From Aminobacter ciceronei (lineage in GTDB: Bacteria; Pseudomonadota; Alphaproteobacteria; Rhizobiales; Rhizobiaceae), in assembly GCF_014138625.1 (NCBI RefSeq), contig NZ_JACJHY010000043.1, positions 1 to 43,377 of the forward strand: a DNA stretch of 43,377 bases, written 5' to 3'. Shown in pieces: positions 7,466 through 15,478 of the stretch (its first letter is position 1; each line of letters opens with the position of its first letter). The position numbers and the translations under genes were made by a program. A model generated the notes under the pieces. It made no database searches. It was given only the letters and a program-made list of their open reading frames with translations, and was not told the origin of the DNA.

Positions 7466-7666
7466 ATGGGTAAACCCGCAGGGAAACTTGAGCTTGCTTG
7501 GCTTCATCTCAGGGATGCGGCCCCGTGGGGCGGCGTCTTCCTGGCGGTGTTCTTGGCAGCGTTTCTTTTCTTGATCGTCGCGGGCGCAACCGGTTTGATG
7601 CCAACGAAGTGGGGGCCTGGTGGTGACTGCGGTCCTCGGGGTATGACCCTGGCCGACAACTGCTAG
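7466..7666 (+). CDS. Small single-span membrane protein (possible moron)
   Basis: A 66-aa open frame running against the late operon in the 264-bp gap between the tail spike and the large internal virion gene. It has one strong membrane segment (GGVFLAVFLAAFLFLIVAGATGL, about residues 25-47) and a short Cys-containing tail. The ATG has TGGGA about 12 nt upstream, a weak ribosome site. Reasons to believe it: its TAG overlaps the stop of the facing gene as CTAG inside a 9-bp hairpin, exactly the arrangement of the methyltransferase/tail spike pair, and the gap would otherwise be empty in a tightly packed operon. If real, a membrane exclusion role is plausible but unproven. Confidence 0.45.
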   Translation: MGKPAGKLELAWLHLRDAAPWGGVFLAVFLAAFLFLIVAGATGLMPTKWGPGGDCGPRGMTLADNC

Positions 7667-7674
7667 TCGGCCAG
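7649..7674. terminator. Hairpin over convergent stop codons (membrane ORF / internal virion protein)
   Basis: Perfect 9-bp stem CTGGCCGAC / GTCGGCCAG with an 8-nt loop that contains the two overlapping stops. No U-run. It may end rightward transcripts of the small membrane gene, or protect 3' ends. Confidence 0.45.
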
Positions 7675-10600
7675 TTCCTTCAGGGAAGGCTCGACACCTT
7701 TGAAGCCGCTCCATTCGTCCATATTGAAGCCGCCTTCGAGGATCCAGCGCCAGTATGGCAACGTGGCAAACGGGATCATTCCTGTTGCTCGCCCAACGTC
7801 GGCCGGCGAAACATCGAGGTCGCCAGACAGCCCCCGAGCCGGAACACCCAACAGTTGCGCCGCATCCGTGCCCAACTGAAATGAAGGGCCAAGGAGTGCG
7901 CCGAAGGCGTCACGGTTGGCATATCGAGATGCCGGCTGGCGGCCATCGGCGCCGGGCACCGCGAGACGTCCTGTCGCTGAGGCGAGCGCAAAGAAGCCCG
8001 GCCCGCCAATTTTCTCCCACGTGTTGTTGATCTCCATGCCGACAGACAGAATGCCCGAGCGCTCAAAACCCTCGGCAATCCATGTGCCCGGGTTGTTTGA
8101 AAGCTCCCGGCCGCTCTCCTTCTGCTTGAAGTAATAAGCGGCCATTCCCAGCGTCGACATTCCAAGGATGCCGGTGACCATCGAGCCGGGCCCGTCCTGA
8201 AGACCTCGCATCAAAACACGCTGGTTCGAGGCAATGGCAAAAGTCTTGAATTGGAGCAGTGCCCGGCCTGTCGGGGTATGAGCGAACAGTGGGACATCGG
8301 CCACGCTTTTGGTGACGATGATGCTGTCGACGTCCTTGTTGAGGCCGCCGGCGAAGGCGCGGCGCGCGCCTTCGTCGTCCCATCGCTCGATGCCGGGAAT
8401 GTGGACGTTGCCGTCGACTTCGCCGAACTGATCGAACTGCCTGGCGATCCGCTCAGCCATGTGTTCGTCGATGCCAAGGAAACCCATGTAACGGCGCTCG
8501 TCTGGGTCGAGCTTGGCATAGTCGCCGAGGGCGGCGTTTTTCAGGATACGGTTCTGCACCAGCACCGACGCAATGGACTTATGCATGTCGTTCCACCACG
8601 ACAGCAGCGACATGCGTGAGAACAGCGTCCCCATGTTGTCGATCAGCCGCTCAAACGGGCTGTTCTGTGCATAGGGATCGGCGAGTTCAGCCATTGTCGC
8701 AATGCGCGACTGCGTCATCCTCTCTGTCACTGCACCCACCGTCTTGGCATCGGCAATCGAAAGCTTTACCGCGTCGAGATTAGACAACAGCGGCGCGATG
8801 CCTTCGCTCATGTACCGGCCCAGACCGTGGACCATTGCCGGCCGCACGGCATCCGTCACCGAAGCAACGAGAACGCCGCCAAGCTGGCGGATGTAGTTGA
8901 ACGTGCCGGCTGCGCGCAGCGCGCGGGCATAGTTCGTGTGCTGGCTGTCGACCTTGTACTGGCCGCGCAGCAGATCGCGGACGCTGGAAAAGTCCTCAAC
9001 GTCGCTCTTCTCGCGGTTCTTGAGCCTCTTGAGTTCCTTGGCCTTCGCGTCCGCGCCCAGGTCGGAAGCTTCGACTTGCTCTCGCAGTGACCGGTAATCG
9101 TCCTTGAGACGATCGATCTGGGCCTGCAGCGTCGGCTTGCCGGGGCCACCATGGCGCTGATCCATGCGCGTCAACTCGACGTCGGCCGCCATGACGCGGG
9201 CATAGCGCCGCGCGATGAGCTCAATGTCGTGCTCCAGGAACTCTTCGATGAGGTGGTCGGGGATGTTGAAGGTGCGTTCCTTCAGCGGCCCGCGCGACGA
9301 CATCACCATGTCATAGGACGGCATGCCCTGATTGGCCCGACCGGTGAGCTGGTCAAAGATATCGTCGACAATCCCATTCACATAATCGGCCCGGTCCTGT
9401 GGCGAGACAAACTCGGGGATCTCCTGTTTGACCTTCGGCACCATCGGTTCGAGCTTGTCAGCCTTCACCTTGAGCCCGCCGATGTCAGCCTGCATCCGCT
9501 CAAGGTCAACCGACTTGGCGGCCAGCTCGGCCAGCATGTCATCGTTGGCCTTGCCTTCGGCCTCCATGCGCTTCAGCGCGTCGACGCGTTTGCGCAACGA
9601 GCGCTCGGCCAGCTTTGCCTTGAACAGGTCGCGCTTGGTCGTGGCATAGTCGACGACGAGGCTGACACGCGGCGAGGCGTTAGCGAGGTCGCGCACCCCG
9701 TCTAACTCTAGCTCCAGCTTGGTCAGGCCCTCGCTCAACGTGCGGGCTTCCATGGCCGAAATCTCGCGTTCATTGACCAGCTTGTCGCCGGCCGCGTCGA
9801 AGTCGGCGAGTTCGCTTTCGAGCCGGGAAATCCGGCTGTCCATGCCATCGAGATTTTTTTCGGCTCCAGTCACGCGATCGATGAAATCGCGGACTTCCTT
9901 GACCGACGCATTCGGCGGCAGGCCGACGTCTTCCAGCCACTTCGCGGCCACCTTGTCGAGGTTGTCGAGCAGTGCGGCTGCAGCATCTTCGTCGGCGGTG
10001 CGCAGCGGCACCCCAGCCAGTTCGCCGCGGATCGCGTCAAGCACAGCGTTTGCGTCGACATAGCCGGCCCCGTCGCCTGGCAGGTTCGCAAACATGGCGT
10101 CTTCAGCCTGGACGAAGTTGTCGAGGTCGCCGATGCCGCCTTCCTTCCTGAACATGCCAGGATGCGTCTTCGGGGTGACGTCCATTGCCCGCAAGGCTTG
10201 GTCGAGCTTGGAGCCGATACGGACACCGCCCTTGCTCCTGATCAGCGCCAGAACCGGGCTGCGCTCGCCGAAGGACTGCTTGCGGCCTGCGGCGCGCTCG
10301 GCTTTGCGGACTTCCTTGACCGCATCCACCATGACCGCGTTTTCGTCCATGTTCCGAAGGCGCTTCACCAGATCGGCCGGCGCGCGCTCTTTCAGCACAT
10401 CGAGGCGGGTCTTGCGCAACCCTTCCAGCGAAGCGGCCTTGCGATCACGAATGCCGCGCCGTTGGGTCAGTCGATCTTCCAGGCCTTCGAGCCGATCGGT
10501 CGCTTTGGTCAGCGCTTCACGCTGCTTGTCGGCATCGACAATCTTGTTGCCGATCCGGATCTCGTCCGCCTTGAACTCGAGTTGCGCAAGCTGCTCATCA

Positions 10601-11901
10601 ATCCATGGGCCAACGATGCTTTTGAAGCGGGCTTCACCGGCATTCAGCCGCGGCGAATTCCAGATGCGGGTCAGGTAGGAGACTGCGGTTTTGACGTTCA
10701 CGTCCGCCGGCAGCAAGCCGACCTCGATTGCCGCCTGCTTCAACGGCTCGAAAAGCCTTTCGCGCCAGACCGATGCAGCCTTGCTGATGACGTCGTTGTC
10801 GCCGACGTCACCCCGGCGCATGGCCTTGCTGACTGCCGTCCGGAACTCTTCAGGCGTCATGTCGAAATCAGCTGTCTTGCGCGCTTCGGCGTAGATGGCC
10901 TGCGTTTCCTCCAGGCCCTTGGTCAGCGCGCCCCGGTCCCAGTATTTCACGGCGCTTTCGACGGCCAGGTTGCCTTCGCCGCGCACATTCTTTTCGAGGT
11001 AATAGCCCGTCTCTGCGATATCGGCCATGTTCGCGCGATGCACCGCCGACGGGCTGTGAGCTGCACGCGTCAGTGGGTTCAGTTGCGCAGTAGCCTTGCC
11101 CACCGCCTTGGCGCCCTTGGCAATGTCATAGTCTTCAAGCACAGGCTTTTCGACCGCAGCAGCGCCAGCGCTCTGCCCCTCAGCCAAGCCAGCCCGGAAG
11201 TCAGCCAGCGCCGCGCCGTCGTCGTCAGGCTGTGCCCTGACATGATCAACCGAGGCCAGCGCTGCCTTACGTTCGGCGGCAGAGAACAGCGCGCCGACGC
11301 CGGAGCCGAGCAGCGTGCCCAGAACCGCACCGCCGCCAATGGCAAGGACGCTTTCTTCGAGAGGCCGCGTCTCCTGTGTCGCCTGCAACGCGAATTCCGA
11401 CACACCAGCACCAAGCGCGCCGGCAAGGCCGGTTGAGACAGCGGTCCGCGCGATGGTTGCACCAGTCGTCGCGCCCTTCACCAGAGCGCCGCCCGGCAGC
11501 AGGGAAGGCCAATCGAACAATGACACGCCAAACTGCGCTCCCACGGCAGTCCATCCGCCAGCATCGAGAATGCGCCGGTCTTCCCGCTCCATGTCGATCT
11601 GGCTTTTCAGCGCCGTGAAGGCTCGCCGATTGAAGACGCCGGCGAGCCGGTCCCAATGCTGCTCATAGGGCGTGCCCTGGATTTCGCTCCAGACCTCTTC
11701 GCCGGTGAGCCCGTCTCGCGTTGCCCGGTCAATCCCGGCCATCTTGTTGTTGCTGGCCGACCCGATGGTGTGGTCTTGCCGCCAGGCAGCGCCCAAGATT
11801 GTCATGGTGTCCGGGGCAATCTCCGGCTCTTCTGGGGTGTAGTCCAGCGCACGGAAGGTGCCGAGCGCCGGACGTTCATCGGGATACTCAATCTGCGGCA
11901 T
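7663..11901 (-). CDS. Large internal virion / DNA ejection protein
   Basis: A 1412-aa protein, the largest gene of the window. Its size and its place last in the row of internal virion genes, before the tail spike, match the biggest core protein of T7-type podoviruses (gp16-like), which is ejected into the cell to form a trans-envelope channel for DNA. Near the N-terminus hydrophobic Gly/Ala-rich stretches (GATTGATIARTAVSTGLAGALGAG and AIGGGAVLGTLLGSGVGALF, about residues 130-210) could enter membranes. The middle (about 400-1000) is long, charged and helical with coiled-coil character. The C-terminal third is more globular. No lysozyme motif is seen here; that activity seems to lie in the preceding protein. 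I chose ATG 11901 (MPQIEYPDE), which overlaps the upstream gene by 14 bp. A longer frame from 12057 would run 170 bp into that gene. Confidence 0.8.
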   Translation of the reverse strand: MPQIEYPDERPALGTFRALDYTPEEPEIAPDTMTILGAAWRQDHTIGSASNNKMAGIDRATRDGLTGEEVWSEIQGTPYEQHWDRLAGVFNRRAFTALKSQIDMEREDRRILDAGGWTAVGAQFGVSLFDWPSLLPGGALVKGATTGATIARTAVSTGLAGALGAGVSEFALQATQETRPLEESVLAIGGGAVLGTLLGSGVGALFSAAERKAALASVDHVRAQPDDDGAALADFRAGLAEGQSAGAAAVEKPVLEDYDIAKGAKAVGKATAQLNPLTRAAHSPSAVHRANMADIAETGYYLEKNVRGEGNLAVESAVKYWDRGALTKGLEETQAIYAEARKTADFDMTPEEFRTAVSKAMRRGDVGDNDVISKAASVWRERLFEPLKQAAIEVGLLPADVNVKTAVSYLTRIWNSPRLNAGEARFKSIVGPWIDEQLAQLEFKADEIRIGNKIVDADKQREALTKATDRLEGLEDRLTQRRGIRDRKAASLEGLRKTRLDVLKERAPADLVKRLRNMDENAVMVDAVKEVRKAERAAGRKQSFGERSPVLALIRSKGGVRIGSKLDQALRAMDVTPKTHPGMFRKEGGIGDLDNFVQAEDAMFANLPGDGAGYVDANAVLDAIRGELAGVPLRTADEDAAAALLDNLDKVAAKWLEDVGLPPNASVKEVRDFIDRVTGAEKNLDGMDSRISRLESELADFDAAGDKLVNEREISAMEARTLSEGLTKLELELDGVRDLANASPRVSLVVDYATTKRDLFKAKLAERSLRKRVDALKRMEAEGKANDDMLAELAAKSVDLERMQADIGGLKVKADKLEPMVPKVKQEIPEFVSPQDRADYVNGIVDDIFDQLTGRANQGMPSYDMVMSSRGPLKERTFNIPDHLIEEFLEHDIELIARRYARVMAADVELTRMDQRHGGPGKPTLQAQIDRLKDDYRSLREQVEASDLGADAKAKELKRLKNREKSDVEDFSSVRDLLRGQYKVDSQHTNYARALRAAGTFNYIRQLGGVLVASVTDAVRPAMVHGLGRYMSEGIAPLLSNLDAVKLSIADAKTVGAVTERMTQSRIATMAELADPYAQNSPFERLIDNMGTLFSRMSLLSWWNDMHKSIASVLVQNRILKNAALGDYAKLDPDERRYMGFLGIDEHMAERIARQFDQFGEVDGNVHIPGIERWDDEGARRAFAGGLNKDVDSIIVTKSVADVPLFAHTPTGRALLQFKTFAIASNQRVLMRGLQDGPGSMVTGILGMSTLGMAAYYFKQKESGRELSNNPGTWIAEGFERSGILSVGMEINNTWEKIGGPGFFALASATGRLAVPGADGRQPASRYANRDAFGALLGPSFQLGTDAAQLLGVPARGLSGDLDVSPADVGRATGMIPFATLPYWRWILEGGFNMDEWSGFKGVEPSLKELAD

Positions 11902-14587
11902 CGTCACCCCACACAGCTTTGTCGATCGTGCGCTTTCGCGCCATGCCCGGACTGTCGGGCAGCGTCTTGGGATCAATGATCGGTCCAGGTGCTGCCGGCA
12001 CATCAGACGGCTGGCGACGGATAGTGGCTGCTTCCGACCGGCCGAGTTCGCGTGCACCTTCTGCGGCTCGCGCCTTCATCCAGTCAGGACCGACAGTTTC
12101 ATCAAGAGCACGGGCAGCAGCAGCCTCGCCAGCGCGTTCGGCGTCGTTGGCCGCGTCATTGCGCCCACGGGTCGCTAGGAAGCGTTCCTTGGCCTCGCCT
12201 GCGGCCTTGTCGCTCAGTTCCTTGATCGTGGCAGGCGTGACACCCCATGGCGGGCCAAGGACTTCATCGTACTGTACCTGGCCGCCCTCGGTGTATTGAT
12301 AGAACAGGCGATAGCGTGGTGGCCTGCCTGCTTTGACTCCGCCGGCCTCAATGTCGGCGCGGGTCTTGTCACTCGCCAGGATCGCGACGTTCTCGACTTT
12401 CCGGCCGAACTTGGCGGCGTAGTCGCTGGCGGTCTTCATGGCATCTTCGCGCAGATAGTCCTGCGTGTCGCCGATTGCCGGATAGTGCAGCTCGGGCGGC
12501 ATACGCATCAGGTTCGGCTTGCCCGAAATGTTGCTGACGTTCCAACGGGTCTTCAGGTCGGCGAGTGCTGCCGCCTTTGCCGAACCAGCATCGCCGCCCA
12601 TCTCGTAGAACTTTTCTTCGGCAATCTCTCGGTACTCTGTCAGTAGGCCGACTGGATGATCGGGAATGATGCCGGCGCCAGGCTCCGACGTGAAGATGCT
12701 TGGGTCATACATAGCAGTCACGTCAGCAACCGTGAGGTCTTTGACGAACTTCTGAAGCTCCGGCTTGAGCACTTCCCGTTTGGCCTTCACCGCCGGATCG
12801 GCCATCGCGATAATGCGGGTCGCTGCTTCCTCGCCGCTGAGGCCCCGGTCGTTGACCAGGTGCCGGAATACGGCCAGCTTGTCGCGCGCCTGTGCGCCGC
12901 CTTCGAAAGCCCCGAACGAGATGGGCGCAATACGCTCGACGGCGTCGGCCGCTGACATGGCTTTCGCGAAAGTCGCCGGATCGGTCGACGCCACACCCTG
13001 GCGAACCATGGCCTGAACGGTCTTGGGGATGTATTTGGTGCGGTCGATGAAATCGGACGTGATGGCCTGTTGCTGGTCAGCATCTTCGGCCCGGGCGATC
13101 AACTGGTCGTAGGTCTTGTCGGCAACCTTGGTCTGGTCGTTGTCGAACGAGTTCACCGAGACGTCGCCGCTCGCCATGGCCTTGATCATGGCATTGACGT
13201 CGCCACTGTCTTTCTGCGCGGTGCGCAGAGCTCCAATCAATTCGGCCTTGTCGCCGTTGTCGAGCGTCGTGTCGGCTAGGATGACACTCTCCCGCACCTG
13301 GTCGGGTTCGGTCTTGATCAGAAGGCTGTAGTTGTCCTTTGCCGCCGCGCGCTCCTGCGTGACCTGCTGGCTGTATTCCGTCTCGCCCCATGAGGCCAAT
13401 TGGTCACGGCGGTCGTGCGGGATCGCGTCGAGATCAGGGTCACCGGTTGCGGGCGTGTAGGTTCCGCCCAACAGCGCTGCAGCCTTCTGCTTATGGCCCT
13501 CCATCTGGAACTTGACCTTGTCGGCAACCGTGCCAGGCGCGCCGCCGGCCTTATAGTCCGAGCGGTCGTATCGCCCAGGTGCGCCGGCATTGATCGCCGA
13601 ATAGATGTCGATCAGCCCCATACCCGGCTTGACGCCGGCATCGCGCAGATACTGGCCGGCAGCAGCAACCTGCTGCTCGATCGGCATGTCTTTGGTGACG
13701 CCATACTTCGCAGCCTGCGGCTCGCCCCACTGGATCAGCCCGCGATGGGTGCCCCATTTGGTGGTCGGCCCCTTGATCCATGGGTCAAACGTGCCCCCGG
13801 TTTCGTAAGACATGACCGTCGCGAGGTCGACAGGATCGATGCCGAGCTGCTCCGCGGTCTGCTGGATGGCGCCCGCAAGTCCCTTCGTGTCGACCTTGAT
13901 GCCCTTGATGTCGCGGATTGCCGTCTGTGGATCCTGCTGAAACTTCCAACGCCATTTGCTTTCGGCTGCATCGGCCTCCCACTTCTGGCGGCGTTCAGCC
14001 TTCCACGGCTCCGGCATGTTCGCCGAGTTGATCGCCTCGAGGCCCTGGCGCTTCAAATCCTCGAAGCTGGCGGCATTGTTCTGGATCTGGGTCCGATAGG
14101 TACTGAGGTTGGTGTTCGTGGTGCGGTCGTAGTAGGCCGACTTCGTGGTGTTCTCGAAGTTGTTGGCCTTCTCGAACAGTGCGTTGCCACGCGACAGGAT
14201 GTTGTTCAGGTAGCCCGTCTGGGCGTCCTTGGTCAGGCCTTCGAAATTGGCTTTGGCAAAATCGTTGGCGCGCTGCTGGTGGCCTTCCATGAACTGGCGC
14301 GTGAAGCCGATACCGCTTTCCGAGCTTTCTTCGCGAGCCTTGAGGAAACGCTGTTCCTCATCGGCGAGAAACCGCGTCAGGCTGGTCGAGACGGCATTCG
14401 AGCGGTCGTTGGCGACGTCGATCTTCTCACGGTCGGCGAGGTCCAACAGGTTGTAGCTCGCCCGCACGACGGCCTGTCCGGCATCCTGCATCGCAGCGCC
14501 GACCATGGGCGTCGGCCCGGAATTGGCAATGCGGCCCGAACGCGGGTTATTGTACGCGACGTCTCGGGCGGTAGGAATGTTCACCAT
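11888..14587 (-). CDS. Internal virion protein with transglycosylase-like domain
   Basis: An 899-aa ejection protein. At about residues 240-400 it carries a lysozyme-superfamily (SLT/transglycosylase-like) domain: QLGIDPVDLATVMSYETGG, with E262 as the likely catalytic acid, then FDPW...GLIQWGEPQAAKYG and a late YSAINAGAPGRYDRSDY. This enzyme would open the peptidoglycan locally during DNA entry. The N-terminal 200 residues and the part after 420 are mainly helical, and the C-terminus is charged. In T7 the corresponding activity sits in gp16; here the domain is in the shorter protein. It begins 13 bp after the previous gene and overlaps the next by 14 bp, so these genes form one translational unit. 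Confidence 0.82.
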   Translation of the reverse strand: MVNIPTARDVAYNNPRSGRIANSGPTPMVGAAMQDAGQAVVRASYNLLDLADREKIDVANDRSNAVSTSLTRFLADEEQRFLKAREESSESGIGFTRQFMEGHQQRANDFAKANFEGLTKDAQTGYLNNILSRGNALFEKANNFENTTKSAYYDRTTNTNLSTYRTQIQNNAASFEDLKRQGLEAINSANMPEPWKAERRQKWEADAAESKWRWKFQQDPQTAIRDIKGIKVDTKGLAGAIQQTAEQLGIDPVDLATVMSYETGGTFDPWIKGPTTKWGTHRGLIQWGEPQAAKYGVTKDMPIEQQVAAAGQYLRDAGVKPGMGLIDIYSAINAGAPGRYDRSDYKAGGAPGTVADKVKFQMEGHKQKAAALLGGTYTPATGDPDLDAIPHDRRDQLASWGETEYSQQVTQERAAAKDNYSLLIKTEPDQVRESVILADTTLDNGDKAELIGALRTAQKDSGDVNAMIKAMASGDVSVNSFDNDQTKVADKTYDQLIARAEDADQQQAITSDFIDRTKYIPKTVQAMVRQGVASTDPATFAKAMSAADAVERIAPISFGAFEGGAQARDKLAVFRHLVNDRGLSGEEAATRIIAMADPAVKAKREVLKPELQKFVKDLTVADVTAMYDPSIFTSEPGAGIIPDHPVGLLTEYREIAEEKFYEMGGDAGSAKAAALADLKTRWNVSNISGKPNLMRMPPELHYPAIGDTQDYLREDAMKTASDYAAKFGRKVENVAILASDKTRADIEAGGVKAGRPPRYRLFYQYTEGGQVQYDEVLGPPWGVTPATIKELSDKAAGEAKERFLATRGRNDAANDAERAGEAAAARALDETVGPDWMKARAAEGARELGRSEAATIRRQPSDVPAAPGPIIDPKTLPDSPGMARKRTIDKAVWGDDAAD

Positions 14588-14600
14588 GCGCTATTCACCA

Positions 14601-15125
14601 TTAGCCATACGGGAGAGAGACGGACGTCGAGGTCTGGGTTTTCTTGTTGCTCTCGCCAAACCGGCTGAACATCGATGACATGCCGGAGAAGAGGTTGCCC
14701 GCCGCCCGGATGCGCGCCGCGCGCATGGCGCTTTCGGCGTTGTAGCCGGCGACCTTGGCGGCGTCGTTGTAACCGCGCGCCTGCTGCTCTCCCTTGTAGA
14801 TGTCGGTTTCGGCGGCCAGTTCCACCCGCTCGGCAGTGTCGCCCATGATCTTGATCACCGACGGATCGGTCATGTTCCCGCCTGAACCGGCGATAGCCGC
14901 CTGTTGCTGTGACAACAGGTGCTTGCCTTCGCGATAGCGGGCCATGGCGTCACGCTGGCTTGCCGCCGCTGCCTCGTCCGCCTGCATCGCGGCGACCTTC
15001 TGTTCGTACTGGAACCGGGCCTTCTGTTCGCGGCCCTCTTGCATGGCCCCGGCAACGGACATGATCGTGCCGCCGATGCTCGCGATGGTGCCGATTGCCC
15101 CGAGGACAGGCGTCAGGAAACCCAT
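14601..15125 (-). CDS. Internal virion protein, gp14-like
   Basis: A 174-aa protein with the plan of T7 gp14. A hydrophobic Gly/Ala-rich N-terminus (MGFLTPVLGAIGTIASIGGTIMSVAGA) is followed by a long Ala/Gln-rich helix (QYEQKVAAMQADEAAAASQRDAM) and a further helical stretch ending in LFSGMSSMF. In T7 the small core protein inserts in the outer membrane at ejection, and the same role is inferred here. The ATG at 15125 gives a 13-bp overlap with the upstream gene. Confidence 0.75.
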   Translation of the reverse strand: MGFLTPVLGAIGTIASIGGTIMSVAGAMQEGREQKARFQYEQKVAAMQADEAAAASQRDAMARYREGKHLLSQQQAAIAGSGGNMTDPSVIKIMGDTAERVELAAETDIYKGEQQARGYNDAAKVAGYNAESAMRAARIRAAGNLFSGMSSMFSRFGESNKKTQTSTSVSLPYG

Positions 15126-15478
15126 TGCCACACCACCTTTCCGTCTAGCATTTCGTCTGTTGGCTTGAAGCCCAGCTTCGTCATCAAGGCTTCCGCTCTC
15201 GGGATCGACGTGTCGCACGTCGCCTTGATCACGCGAGCGCCCCGCTTCTTGACCTCGCCGAGCACCTGCAGGATGTGCCGGAAAATGAACGGCTTCCGCG
15301 CTTCGGCCGGCACTTCCAGGAAGGCCATCCACTCGCCTTCCGCTGTCTCGATGACACAGCCGAAACCAGCCAGGAGCCGACGGCGCCACAGGGCGCGGCC
15401 GATCCATTGGCCTGTGACCTGCACGCCGCCATAGAACCGGGCGAAGTCGATGTCGTCGGCCGGCCGGATGTCAGCCAT
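15113..15478 (-). CDS. GNAT-fold-like virion assembly protein (gp13 position)
   Basis: A 121-aa protein. The segment IFRHILQVLGEVKKRGARVIKATCDTSIPRAEALMTKLGFKPTDE resembles the end of GNAT acetyltransferases, where an N-x-x-A-x-x-L-Y-x-K-x-G-F helix-strand follows the acetyl-CoA site. The classical Q/R-x-x-G-x-G/A loop is not visible, so enzymatic activity is doubtful. Small genes at this place, between the tail nozzle and the internal proteins, are common in podoviruses (T7 gene 13 helps assemble the internal core). I cannot tell whether this one is structural or enzymatic. It overlaps both neighbours by 8-13 bp. Confidence 0.65.
   Translation of the reverse strand: MADIRPADDIDFARFYGGVQVTGQWIGRALWRRRLLAGFGCVIETAEGEWMAFLEVPAEARKPFIFRHILQVLGEVKKRGARVIKATCDTSIPRAEALMTKLGFKPTDEMLDGKVVWQWVS

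Noticed and set aside
10162-11436. A 424-codon rightward open frame opposite the large internal virion gene
   Set aside because: High-GC shadow of the real leftward gene: Arg/His/Gly-rich, no ribosome site, no domain, and inside a continuous virion operon. The same applies to the 422-codon frame at 13400-14668 and the 346-codon frame at 15450-16490.
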